Assembly (NCBI RefSeq): GCF_000142905.1
Contig: NW_013657678.1
Location: 145,877-209,876, forward strand
From: Thecamonas trahens ATCC 50062
Lineage: Eukaryota; Apusozoa; Apusomonadida; Apusomonadidae
Length of the DNA stretch: 64,000 bases
Reading direction: 5' to 3'
Shown: positions 19,401 through 28,653 of the stretch, one piece after another
Numbering within the stretch: position 1 is the stretch's first letter
Layout: every line of letters starts with the position of its first letter
Position numbers and translations under genes: made by a program
The notes under the pieces: generated by a model
Told to the model about the DNA's origin: nothing
Databases searched by the model: none
What the model saw: only the letters and a program-made list of their open reading frames with translations

Positions 19401-20756
19401 GTTCACGGTGAGCTCGAGACCGAGCCAAGTGTGGGACCCTGCAATCCGATGCTGAAAGGCCCTGTCATGGATGAGCTCGAGCTCATATGGCTTGCGCTCT
19501 TTGGCCAGATGCGGTGCGGGGAGCTGCAGCCTCCTCTCACACCAGCGGTCACGTACTGGGCAAATTCTGCCGCCACAGGCGAGGCTTCCGCCGGCCTCGT
19601 AGCGTCATCGTCCATGGCCGACCTCATCCACTCAGCCAACCATTCCCTTGCGATTGAGGTCCTGGAAATGCCGCTCGAATGCCGAATCGAAGGTCTCTTA
19701 CAGATCATGCGGCCCGACGAGGTTGTCAGGCTCGACGGCTTACCCATCTCCAAACCTGTCGCGGGTGGCTCTTCGCCACCGTCCTTGGAAGACGGCGACA
19801 ACAGCGTGGGCAATGTCGCGGCTCTGGCTGACTTTGCGCAGGCTGCGCCGTTTCTTCCCTCCAACTCGACCATCTCTCCGGCTGCTGGCGAGTCGTCGGT
19901 GCCCTCGCGCCAGCCGCTCGCCCTCTTCACCGGCATCACTCTCCGAAGGCTGGAGCAGCAAGCTGGCTCGACTCGGATTGGCTCGCTCGGGCTTGCGCGC
20001 ACCGTTGTCTATCCACCGCTCGGCAACGCACCGGTTGTACTCAAGACGCTTGTGCGGCAAGCGCTGCCACCGCAGCAGCTTGTCGACTTTGTGCTCGCCG
20101 TCGCCACCGCCGCCAAGGCTTCAACGCCGCACGCTCGCGGACCGCTAGCGGTCTGCGTCGAGCGCGGCTCGCTGGCATTCATCGTCCCGTACTTTGCGCA
20201 CGGCTCGCTCGCCGACGTCATGGCCTCACGGCCGCAGCGCGGAGTAGGTGACCCTGGTGTTGTCCGCTCGCTTGCCATCGGGCTTGCCGATGCTGTGAAC
20301 GACGTCCACGAGTGTTTGCCGAGAGGACACGGCGACGTCCGCCCGTCCAACTTTGGCGTCGAACGCTCCGGAACTAACTGGCATCTGTACGCCATCGACT
20401 TTGGCCTCGCATCGGTCGCTCGCTGTCAGGGCACGCTCACCGCCGCGCCCGCCACCGTCTACATCTCGCCCGAAGCTATGACCCACCTTCCGAACTCGCC
20501 TGCCGCTGACATGTTTGTCATCGGCACCATCCTTTTTGAGCTCGTCACCAGTCGGTCCGCCTTTAAGGGCACGCCGCTGGAGATCTGCTTTAAGATCCGG
20601 ACCGGATCGCGGCCGGACATCGACTCGTCGATCATCCGCTCGCCCATGCTCCGGTCCATCATTTCCCGCTGTTGGGACATGGATCACACCGCCCGCCCAT
20701 CGTCACGAGACATGCTCGAAGTGCTGAAGAGCCTCAAGGACGTCGACTTTGGATGA
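16465..20756 (+). CDS. Receptor with sugar-binding-protein ectodomain, kinase, degenerate cyclase and second kinase
   Basis: About 1,430 residues if one missing base in the T run 17119-17122 is restored. Residues 1-20 are a signal peptide (MRPSSAVFMLLVVAVAGVWA). Residues 25-445 match bacterial family 1 solute-binding proteins (ADVLPWYPRGGGYTIFDGDH; GVMYAVPLVAESQFCVYRES; FEGNVSFTDHRLMDTF spans the break). A chitobiase C-terminal-like Ig domain follows at 450-526 (ATIYYTIDGTEPR), then a membrane span at 541-569. Kinase 1 (590-880) is TKL-like and looks active: GSGSFGEVW, VAVKQ, HGDLKSLNVL, DFG. A region at 892-1032 has the outline of a class III cyclase but lacks both metal Asp residues. Kinase 2 (1155-1428) has HGDVRPSNF and DFG but a degenerate Gly loop. 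It is probably a plasma-membrane nutrient or polysaccharide sensor. Kinase-cyclase-kinase receptors are, from memory, known in Acanthamoeba. Confidence 0.88.
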
Positions 20757-20956
20757 AATGCGAGAGGTCGACGAGAAAAGGAATGGCAGCGACGCAAATG
20801 TAAACTTACCCAAACACCTCCGATGCGGGCAAGCGTTTGATCATCAGTAGAGCTGCTGTCCAGCTCGACTTCCGGCTGCCCCCCCCCCCCCCCCCCCCCC
20901 GCCCCTCCCCCTGCCGCCGACGAGTCACTCCGCACGCACGCACACGCAACTCCGCC

Positions 20957-23608
20957 ATGCAACGGTCCATTGCGTCGTTCTTTGGCGCCCCGACTCCCAT
21001 GGACGTGGCACCCGCGTCCTCGACATCACCCTTGGCTGCTGCGGCGGACGCTTCCCCTTCCCGTGGCCTTCGCAACGCCCCCGCCCCGCCCTCGCCCGGC
21101 CTGCCGCATGATTCTACACCCGCCGCCAAGGCGGGCCCCTCGGCCGGCCCAGCCTCGCCCTCGCCGCGCAAGCGCAAGGCCGACACAGACCTAGCCCCAG
21201 ACACAGATGCAGACGCGGATGCGGATGTCGGTGCTCCAGGTCGGCACCCGTCCAAGAAGCGCAAAGTGCTCTCAGACTCCGAGTCGGACGACGAGGCCGA
21301 CAATGGCCAGGACGCTCTGGCCAAGGGCGGAAGCGAGGGGAGCATCAAGGACGCCGTCGCTCTTGTCACCACGACTGCTGACATCACCATGCTAGCCGCC
21401 AAGGCCGAGATCAAGACCGAGATCAAGACCGAGATCAAGACCGAGATCAAGACCGAGATCAAGGCCGCGCCTTCGTCGGCAGCATCTGCATCGCCGTCGA
21501 CATCGCAGGCAACCAACGTTGCGTTTACTCGCGAGCAGCTCACAGTTTTCTCTGCAGACCGGCCGGCGCCCGAAGGCGACGACGAGCCGGTAGCAACCAA
21601 CATGGCCGAGGCGTACAAGGGCGCGACGTATGATCCAATCGCGGACGCGGGGTGGAAGGCCGGGGAGCCGGTGCCGTACTTGGCGCTCGCAGCGACGTTT
21701 GAAAAGATCGAGGCGACAACCAAGCGGATCGAGATCATTGCCCACCTGTGCCGGCTCTTGCGGTCGGTCATTGCCCTCACGCCGGATGACCTGCTCGAGG
21801 TCGTCTACCTCTGTACTAACCAGGTCGCGCCGTCGTTTGCCGGTATCGAGCTCGGCATCGGCGACACCGTCATCATGAAGGCCATCTGCGAGGCGACCGG
21901 GCGGACGCTCAAGTGGCTCAAGGCCGAGTACGCCGAGACAGGCGACCTCGGCGAGATCGCCGAGGACTCGCGCGGCATGCAGCAGACCATGTTTAAGCCC
22001 AAGCCGCTCACCGTCCGCAAAGTCTTCAAGACGCTCAAGGGCATTGCGCTCGAAAAAGGCCAGTCGTCGATGAACCGCAAGAAGGACCGCATCAAGTCGC
22101 TGCTCGTCGCCGGCGAGGGCTCCGAGGCGCGCTACCTCGTCCGCTCGTGCCAGGGCAAGCTCCGCATTGGCCTCGCCGAAGCCTCGGTCCTTGCGGCACT
22201 TGCCCATGCCGCGTTCTTCACCCGGCCGGCCATTGGTGACGACGGCCAGGTTCTCGACGCGTACACACAGATCAAGCCCAAGCTCAAGCTCCCGCAACTC
22301 CAGGCCGAGCTAGACGAGGCCGTCCGCATTGTCAAGGAGGTCTACTGCGAGCTGCCGTGGATGAAGGTCATTCTCGAGTCGCTGCGGACGACCGGCCTCC
22401 GCACGCTGCACGACCACTGCTACCTGCGGCCCGGCATTCCTATTCGGCCCATGCTCGCCTTCCCCACCAAGGGCATTTCGGAGGTCTTTGAGCGGTTCGG
22501 CGGCTCGGCGTTCACCTGCGAGTACAAGTACGATGGTGAGCGGGCTCAGGTCCACCTCAAGTCGGACGGCTCGATCGCCATCTACTCGCGGTCTTCCGAG
22601 GACAACACGTCCAAGTACCCCGACCTCATTGCCATGCTCCCATCGGCGCTGCAGGATCCAAAGGCAACAACGTCGTACGTCATCGACTGCGAGGCTGTCG
22701 CCTACGACCGCGTCACCCAATCCATTCTCCCGTTCCAGGTTCTCTCAACCCGCAAGCGCAAGGACGTCGATGTGGCCGACATCCAGGTCCAGGTCTGTCT
22801 CTACGCCTTTGACCTCCTCTATCTCAACGGGCGCCCGCTCCTCAAAGAGTCGTTTGCCACCCGTCGGTCGCTCCTCTACTCGACGTTCAAGGCGACCGAG
22901 GGCCACTTTATGTTTGCCCACGCCAAGGACTCGTCCGACGTCGAGGAGATCCAGACGTTCCTCGAGGAGGCCGTCAAGGGCAACTGCGAGGGCCTGATGG
23001 TCAAGACCCTCGACGAGAACGCCACCTACGAGCCGTCCAAACGCTCGCACAAGTGGCTCAAGGTCAAAAAGGACTACCTCGACGGCATGGGCGACACCCT
23101 CGATCTCGTCGTCATCGGCGCGTACACCGGCAAGGGTAAGCGGACTGGTGTCTACGGCGGCTTCATCCTCGCATGCTACGATCCAGACTCGGAGCGCTTC
23201 CAGTCGATTTGCAAGATCGGCACCGGCTTCTCCGACGCAGACCTCGCCGCTGCTCACTCCTCGCTCGCTGCGCACATCATTCCGGCACCTCGCTCTTACT
23301 ACGCCTACCCGGACCATCTCACCCCCGATGTCTGGTTCGAGCCGGCTCAGGTCTGGGAAGTCCTGGCCGCCGATCTCTCCATCTCGCCAGCCCACAAGGC
23401 CGCCGCCGGTCTCGTTGACCCCGAGAAGGGCATCTCGCTCCGCTTCCCGCGCTTTGTCCGCCTCCGTGAGGACAAAACGCCCGAAAACGCCACGTCCTCG
23501 CACCAGGTTGCTGACCTTTACCGCGCCCAGGACATCAACCACGGGTATGAGGCTCCCGCCGCTGCCGGTGACGACGGCGACGACTTTTTCGACGACGAGC
23601 TGCTCTGA
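20957..23608 (+). CDS. LIG1: DNA ligase I (ATP-dependent)
   Basis: The 883-residue protein seals Okazaki-fragment nicks. The first residues, MQRSIASFFG, form a PIP box (Q-x-x-I-x-x-F-F) for PCNA binding, as in human LIG1, which also fixes the start. A long disordered N-terminus has NLS-like basic clusters (PRKRKAD; KKRKV) and four tandem IKTE units. The DNA-binding domain begins near 225 (AEAYKGATYDPIADAG). The adenylation domain has the nucleophile Lys524 in CEYKYDGERAQVH, and later motifs include EGLMVKTLD and SHKWLKVKKDYLDG. The OB fold runs to about 860, and the acidic C-terminus is DDFFDDELL. A 22-C tract (20879-20900) lies 56 bp upstream of the ATG on the sense strand. Its length is close to LIG1 of animals and fungi. 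Confidence 0.97.
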   Translation: MQRSIASFFGAPTPMDVAPASSTSPLAAAADASPSRGLRNAPAPPSPGLPHDSTPAAKAGPSAGPASPSPRKRKADTDLAPDTDADADADVGAPGRHPSKKRKVLSDSESDDEADNGQDALAKGGSEGSIKDAVALVTTTADITMLAAKAEIKTEIKTEIKTEIKTEIKAAPSSAASASPSTSQATNVAFTREQLTVFSADRPAPEGDDEPVATNMAEAYKGATYDPIADAGWKAGEPVPYLALAATFEKIEATTKRIEIIAHLCRLLRSVIALTPDDLLEVVYLCTNQVAPSFAGIELGIGDTVIMKAICEATGRTLKWLKAEYAETGDLGEIAEDSRGMQQTMFKPKPLTVRKVFKTLKGIALEKGQSSMNRKKDRIKSLLVAGEGSEARYLVRSCQGKLRIGLAEASVLAALAHAAFFTRPAIGDDGQVLDAYTQIKPKLKLPQLQAELDEAVRIVKEVYCELPWMKVILESLRTTGLRTLHDHCYLRPGIPIRPMLAFPTKGISEVFERFGGSAFTCEYKYDGERAQVHLKSDGSIAIYSRSSEDNTSKYPDLIAMLPSALQDPKATTSYVIDCEAVAYDRVTQSILPFQVLSTRKRKDVDVADIQVQVCLYAFDLLYLNGRPLLKESFATRRSLLYSTFKATEGHFMFAHAKDSSDVEEIQTFLEEAVKGNCEGLMVKTLDENATYEPSKRSHKWLKVKKDYLDGMGDTLDLVVIGAYTGKGKRTGVYGGFILACYDPDSERFQSICKIGTGFSDADLAAAHSSLAAHIIPAPRSYYAYPDHLTPDVWFEPAQVWEVLAADLSISPAHKAAAGLVDPEKGISLRFPRFVRLREDKTPENATSSHQVADLYRAQDINHGYEAPAAAGDDGDDFFDDELL

Positions 23609-23664
23609 CGCTGCAGCTGCGGTAGCGACCGAAACAGTGCGTAAACTGTCCACCCTCGACGTCA

Positions 23665-26600
23665 TCAGCCGAGCTCGACCACAGAGTCTCCGGAAGACGA
23701 CGAGTCCAGCACCGACTTGCGCGGGCGGGCGGGTGGGAGCTTGACGGCTGACAACGACGAGGACGACGACGAGGACGACGACGAGGACGACGAGGAAGAT
23801 GACGAGGAGGAGGCGGAGGAGGATGCGCCGCCATCGTCGCCGTTGTCAACCGCCTTGCCGGCTTCTTTGCCAGTGGATTTCGGCTGCGAACTACGCGATC
23901 TTGCGTGCAGCGCTGAGGTAGCAGTAGGTGCAGCCGTTGCGGGCGGCTCCGTTACGTCGGCGACTGCGGCAACGGCAGCTGCTGCGCGGAGAGCAGCTGA
24001 TTTTGGTGTCGCCGCATCAGCGGCCTTGTCCTTGGCCTTGGCCTTGCTCTTGGCCTTGGCCTTGCTCTTAGCCTTGGCCTTGCTCTTGTCCTTGCCTTCA
24101 CGGGCACGGATCGGCTCGGCGGGACGAGGTGGCTCGTCTGGCTGCGGCGAGCCGCCGCCACCAACCTTTTTGCGCCTCGGACGACGGATAGTGCCGTAGG
24201 CCGAGACCGACTGCAGACGAGCGAGGGCGTCGTCAATGGACGAAGTGTTGACTCGCCGCAGGGTGGAACGCGAGCCGGTACCATGTCTCAGGTTGGGTGA
24301 CGAGTAGTTGAGGGCGCCAGCGCTGGCAGCCGAGGTGTTGGCGAGCAGGCCCCCGCGGCCCGCGTCCCGCGCCACTGCAAACGAGTGCATTCGCTGCATG
24401 CTCTTCTGCTTGCGCCGCCGGCGCCGCCGGGCCGATGATGTTGTCGACCGGTTCGACTCGGTTTCCAGCAGGGCGTCGATAGCATCGCGCGACCGCGACG
24501 TTGTCATGGTTGGCATGTCACCAGAAATGGACGTTCGCATGTGGAGGTTGGACGACGGGAGAGGGTCAACCGTGTTGCGGCTGTGGTCCTGGCTCGCACC
24601 ACGCCGCCGCGACCTCGACCGCGAGTGCGAGTGCGAGTGCGAGCGGGAACGCGCCCGAGACCGCGACCGCGACCGTGACCGCCGTCTGCTTGAGCTGCGG
24701 TCAGAGGCCTTGCTCTTGCCCTTGCCCTTGCCCTTGCCCTTGCCCTTGCCCTTGCCCTTGCCCTTGTCTTTGGCCTTGTCCTTAGCCTTGACGTTGTCCT
24801 TGGCTGTGGCAGCATTTGCTTCGCCGATGTCAAGCACGTCAAGGGCCAGTCCGCCCTTGGGTGACGACGCCATGTTGGACTTGTAGCGGCGCATCGAGTT
24901 GACCGAGTCGTGTCCCGATGCGGAACGGGTGAGCGGGGGAACGCCGTCGGCATCGCGCGAGGAGTTGAGCAACGACGAAGTCTCGGCAACAGTCAGCTTG
25001 CGCTGTGGGGAGCGACCGGTGGCCTTCGGCTGTAGGTTCTTCTCGCGCGCCGGCGACATGATGACAGCCGACGAGTCGAGCGACTCGAGCACATCCAGTG
25101 CCGACTGGAGCGACTGCGAGGAGGCTGCTGGAGCGGCGTCGGCGTTTTGAGCGGCAGTGCGGTCGCGGAACGCCTCCATAGCTGCCTTTTGGCCGAGCGA
25201 AGAGTGGACGACGGTGCGAACCTTGGACCACTTGGACGAGCCGCCCGCGCCTGCGGGCTTCATGCCTGCAGCAGTATCGTGCATGGCTTTGGCGAGCGAG
25301 ACAGTAGCCGAGGCGGTCGAGCTTGCCGGCGACGCATCCATTTCGTGACAGAGCGCACGGACGACGTCCTTGATTTGCCGCGACTGGTCTGGGACGAGGA
25401 GCAGTCGCGAGACAGCGTCCCGGATGTCCGGCACGCAGACCAGCGGCTCGGCGGTGGAGAACTCGAGCAAAGCGCGGAGGACTGAGAGCGCGAGGAGAAC
25501 GAGCTGCGGCGACGACGAGTCTAGCGCAGCAGTGACCGACGTCACAACTTTGTGCGGAGCGGCCATGGTTGGTGAGCGGTCGAGGAGCTCGTCCTTGTCG
25601 AGCGCCAGAATCTTGCGGATGAGGAGCATGGCGTTGAACTGGGTCAGCATGTTGTCGTTGGCGGTCCAGGCCACGGCGCGCTCTAAGCCACCGAGCTCGT
25701 CGACGCAGAACCAGAGCGCGTTGCTAGCCTTGGCCAGCTCTAGGAACATGTCCAAGACAGATGCCGCGGTGAAGCGCTTCTCGTCATGGAGAAACGCGAC
25801 CAGCAAGGCGCGCGGCGTCTGCAGGTACAGATGACGTGCTGGAGGTTCGGCGAGTAGCAGTCGGTCGGCGTGCTTGCTGTCGCCAACGAGGCCGACGTAC
25901 ATTTGCAGGACAAGCGAGAGCAGCTTCCGCTGGCCGGCCTGCAGCGAGGAGAGAGGGACGAGTTGCAGTGCCTCGAGCTGCGCAACGAGAACCTTATCAC
26001 CACCGCGAGTGACCAGGAGAGCACGGCAGCGCGGCGAGGTCTTGACCACGGCTTTGAGGCCCGAGGCGGCAAGGACTTGGGCATGGACCGACGACGAGCC
26101 GCGGATAACGTTGAGGAGCGCCATGGCGCCGCCAGACGCTACAAGGCCGTCATGCGACCACTCGGACTTGGCCACGTACGACAGTGTCGCCAAGGCGTAC
26201 GCTTGCTGACGGCCAGACGAAGCCACCATGTGGCCGACGACAGAGCTGAGTGGAAAGGTCTCGCCGGCGTGCTCACGGACGCGGTCATTGGCGCAGAGCG
26301 CGGCCGCGAGACGGAGCACGTCCTCCAGCCACGAGTTCATCGTGTTGGCCAGGGTATCCGAGAGGGTCGACAAGCCGTTCGGCGCGAGCGGCGACGCCGG
26401 CGACGACGAGTCGAGGCAGCGCTGGATAGAGGTAAAGACGCCAAGAACGTTCATCGGCTCGAGTGCTGCCTCGGACGCTGACATGAACAGCAGCGTCTTG
26501 GCAGCGAGGGCGCGAACCTGCAGGACGCGCGCAGTGAGCGAAGGCGGGACCAGAGCAAGGACCTCGATGGGCGGCAAGAGCGCGCCGGCGTAGCGAAGCG

Positions 26601-27013
26601 CGTCGCGTGCAGCCTCGTGCTGAGCGATGACCATGAAGACCTGCAGAGCGGCGGCCACCAGTGCCGGGTTTGCCACAAACGTCCGTGGCACATCATTGAG
26701 CAGTTCCAACGGCGAGAGCGTTGCAGCCTGCGAGTTGCGGACGGCGACGAGCTCGCGATTCAGTACTGCCGTGAGAACAGGCAGTGCGCCGGCGTGGACC
26801 ACTGCCAGCGCGCCTTCCTCGCCACGCCGCGCCGCCGTAGACAGCTGCAGGGCAAGCACCTCTTGTTCATGAGCCGCCTTTGCCTCACGCAGCCTCGCCA
26901 CAATCTCTGAACAGAGGAAGGAAGCGGTGAGTTTGGGAAAGGGAGGGGGGGGAGGAGGAGGAGGAGGAGATGGGCGGCTGGAAGCGACACGCACCTTTGA
27001 GAGCCACCGACAT
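23665..27013 (-). CDS. Armadillo/HEAT-like repeat protein with Lys/Ala- and Arg/Ser-rich tail
   Basis: Exon 1 is 26995-27013 and encodes MSVALK plus one base. Exon 2 is 23665-26906. The 88-nt intron has a GTGCGT donor and a TTCAG acceptor, and splicing gives MSVALKEIVARLREAKAAHE and 1,086 residues in total. Residues 1-600 are consecutive helical repeats with the hydrophobic pattern of armadillo/HEAT solenoids (for example ALAVVHAGALPVLTAVLNRE). The rest is low complexity: a run of KGKGKGKGKGKGK, then RRRSRSRSRSRARSRSHS, a KSKAKAKSKAKA stretch, and a poly-Ser/Asp/Glu block near the C-terminus. Such tails suggest nucleic-acid binding or a condensate scaffold. No specific family is recognised. 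The 3' end lies 56 bp from the convergent ligase gene. Confidence 0.82.
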
Positions 27014-27582
27014 GGGTAAGGGTGGGGAGAGGGGGGGATGGACGGACCCACGCCGGTGGAGGGAGTGAGACGGTGAAGGGGGGGGGAGGGGAGGCCGGTG
27101 GGTAGTAGGGANNNNNNNNNNNNNNNNNNNNNNNNNNNNNNNNNNNNNNNNNNNNNNNNNNNNNNNNNNNNNNNNNNNNNNNNNNNNNNNNNNNNNNNNN
27201 NNNNNNNNNNNCGGCGTCGAACTTACTCGTCCCTCAGTTCTTGGTCGCTTGCCCGCCCGCCGCAGCCTCCTTCGTCTCTTTCGCACCGCGGAGTTCGCAC
27301 GTGCAATACAGCTCAAATAATGAGGCCGAGTCCGCGTTGCTGGCAAGACTTGCCTGCAGGTAGGTAACGCCCGAAATCGACGTGGGACTAGAGGTGGGGG
27401 GGGGGTGATCGGGTGGTTGGCGGGTCGGTGGCTGGGCGGCGCGACGGCGGAATAGCAGAGGACGGTGGGGGGGCTCGAAGGGATCCCCATCGAGGGACGA
27501 ATCCAAGGGGAGGGGTGCCACCTCACCGCGTGGAGCCGCGCCGAAAGAGGTACGGAGCAAGAAGGAAGACGTACAGAGGAGA
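27014..27582. other. Divergent intergenic region interrupted by an assembly gap
   Basis: The starts of the armadillo-like gene (-) and the GDP-fucose transporter gene (+) face away from each other here. The region is G-rich on the plus strand next to the gap, and nothing coding is supported outside it. Confidence 0.4.
27112..27211. other. Assembly gap (100 N)
   Basis: Exactly 100 N, the conventional size for a gap of unknown length. The true distance between the flanking genes is therefore unknown. Confidence 1.
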
Positions 27583-28596
27583 ATGGTAGTGGGGGGAGCT
27601 GTGCGTGCCACGGCTGGGGCCATTTGCATGTACTGGGCTGTCTCTATCACGCTCATCTTTGCCAACAAGGTCCTCATGTCGTCGGCGGAGTACTCCATTC
27701 CGGCGCCACTGTTTGTCACCTGGGTCCAGTGCGTGGAGACGGTGGCCATTTTGTGGGCGCTGGGCATGGCCAAGGAGGCACGTCCGGACCTCCCGTTCCT
27801 GGCCCAGTTTCCTTCCCCGCGGGTTGATTCAGCCACCCTCCAGGCCGTCGCCCCGCTCTCGGTCGTCTTTGTCGTCATGATCGCTGCCAACAACGTGACG
27901 CTGATGAACATCCCCGTCTCGTTCTACAACGTCGCCAAGGCGCTCTCTGTCGTCTTTAACGTGGTGCTCGGGTACTACGTCCTTGGCTCGGTCGTCTCGT
28001 GGCGGGTTCTTGCCACGCTTGGCGTTGTTGTCATGGGCTTCCTTGTCGGCACAACTGGCGACGTCCAGCTCGACATGATGGGCACTCTGTTTGGCGTCCT
28101 CTCGTCGGCCATGTCGCCGCTCAACTCGATCATGACTAAGAAGGTGCTTCCGCTGGTTGGTGAGGACAAGTGGGTGCTCTCGTTGTATAACAACGTCAAT
28201 GCCTCGCTCCTCTTCATCCCGCTCATGATCATCTTTGGCGAGGTTGACACCCTCCGCAGTCACACACACATTCTGTCCTCGCCGCATTACTGGGTCATCA
28301 TGCTCGCCTCGGGCGTCCTCGGCTTTGCCATCGGCATTGTCATTGTCATGGTCATCAAGCACACCTCACCGCTGACCTTTTGCCTTGTCGGAGTCCTCAA
28401 GAACTCTATCCAGACCGTTCTCGGTGTTTATTTCTACGGCACAATCATGTCCTCCGGTGCCGTTCTCTCGGTCGTCCTTGTCCTCGTCGGCTCACTGCTC
28501 TACACATATGTGCGCTCGAGCGAGTCGGCCAACGAGGCCGACGTTGTCAAAACCGTCAACGGCTCCGATGACGACGATGACGAGTGCCAGGCGTAG
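27583..28596 (+). CDS. GDP-fucose/nucleotide-sugar transporter (SLC35C1-like)
   Basis: The 337-residue protein has about ten membrane spans of the drug/metabolite transporter fold. Blocks match human SLC35C1 in order: NKVLMSSAEYSIPAPLFVTW with a following QC, LSVVFVVMIAANNVTL, VSFYNVAKALSVVFNVVL, FGVLSSAMSPLNSIMTKKVLP, and SLYNNVNASLLFIPLMII. The YNNVNA motif and the N-x-x-L segment after the fourth span are characteristic of the GDP-fucose transporter clade. The tail is acidic and cytosolic (GSDDDDDECQA). It would import GDP-fucose into the Golgi in exchange for GMP. The start at 27583 lies directly before the first span. Transporter identity is firm; fucose specificity is inferred from the motifs. 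Confidence 0.88.
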   Translation: MVVGGAVRATAGAICMYWAVSITLIFANKVLMSSAEYSIPAPLFVTWVQCVETVAILWALGMAKEARPDLPFLAQFPSPRVDSATLQAVAPLSVVFVVMIAANNVTLMNIPVSFYNVAKALSVVFNVVLGYYVLGSVVSWRVLATLGVVVMGFLVGTTGDVQLDMMGTLFGVLSSAMSPLNSIMTKKVLPLVGEDKWVLSLYNNVNASLLFIPLMIIFGEVDTLRSHTHILSSPHYWVIMLASGVLGFAIGIVIVMVIKHTSPLTFCLVGVLKNSIQTVLGVYFYGTIMSSGAVLSVVLVLVGSLLYTYVRSSESANEADVVKTVNGSDDDDDECQA

Positions 28597-28653
28597 TGCT
28601 GCAGGGACGGGCAGAACAGGGAGAGCGTAATGAAAAGGGATGCGCGAGTCTTT

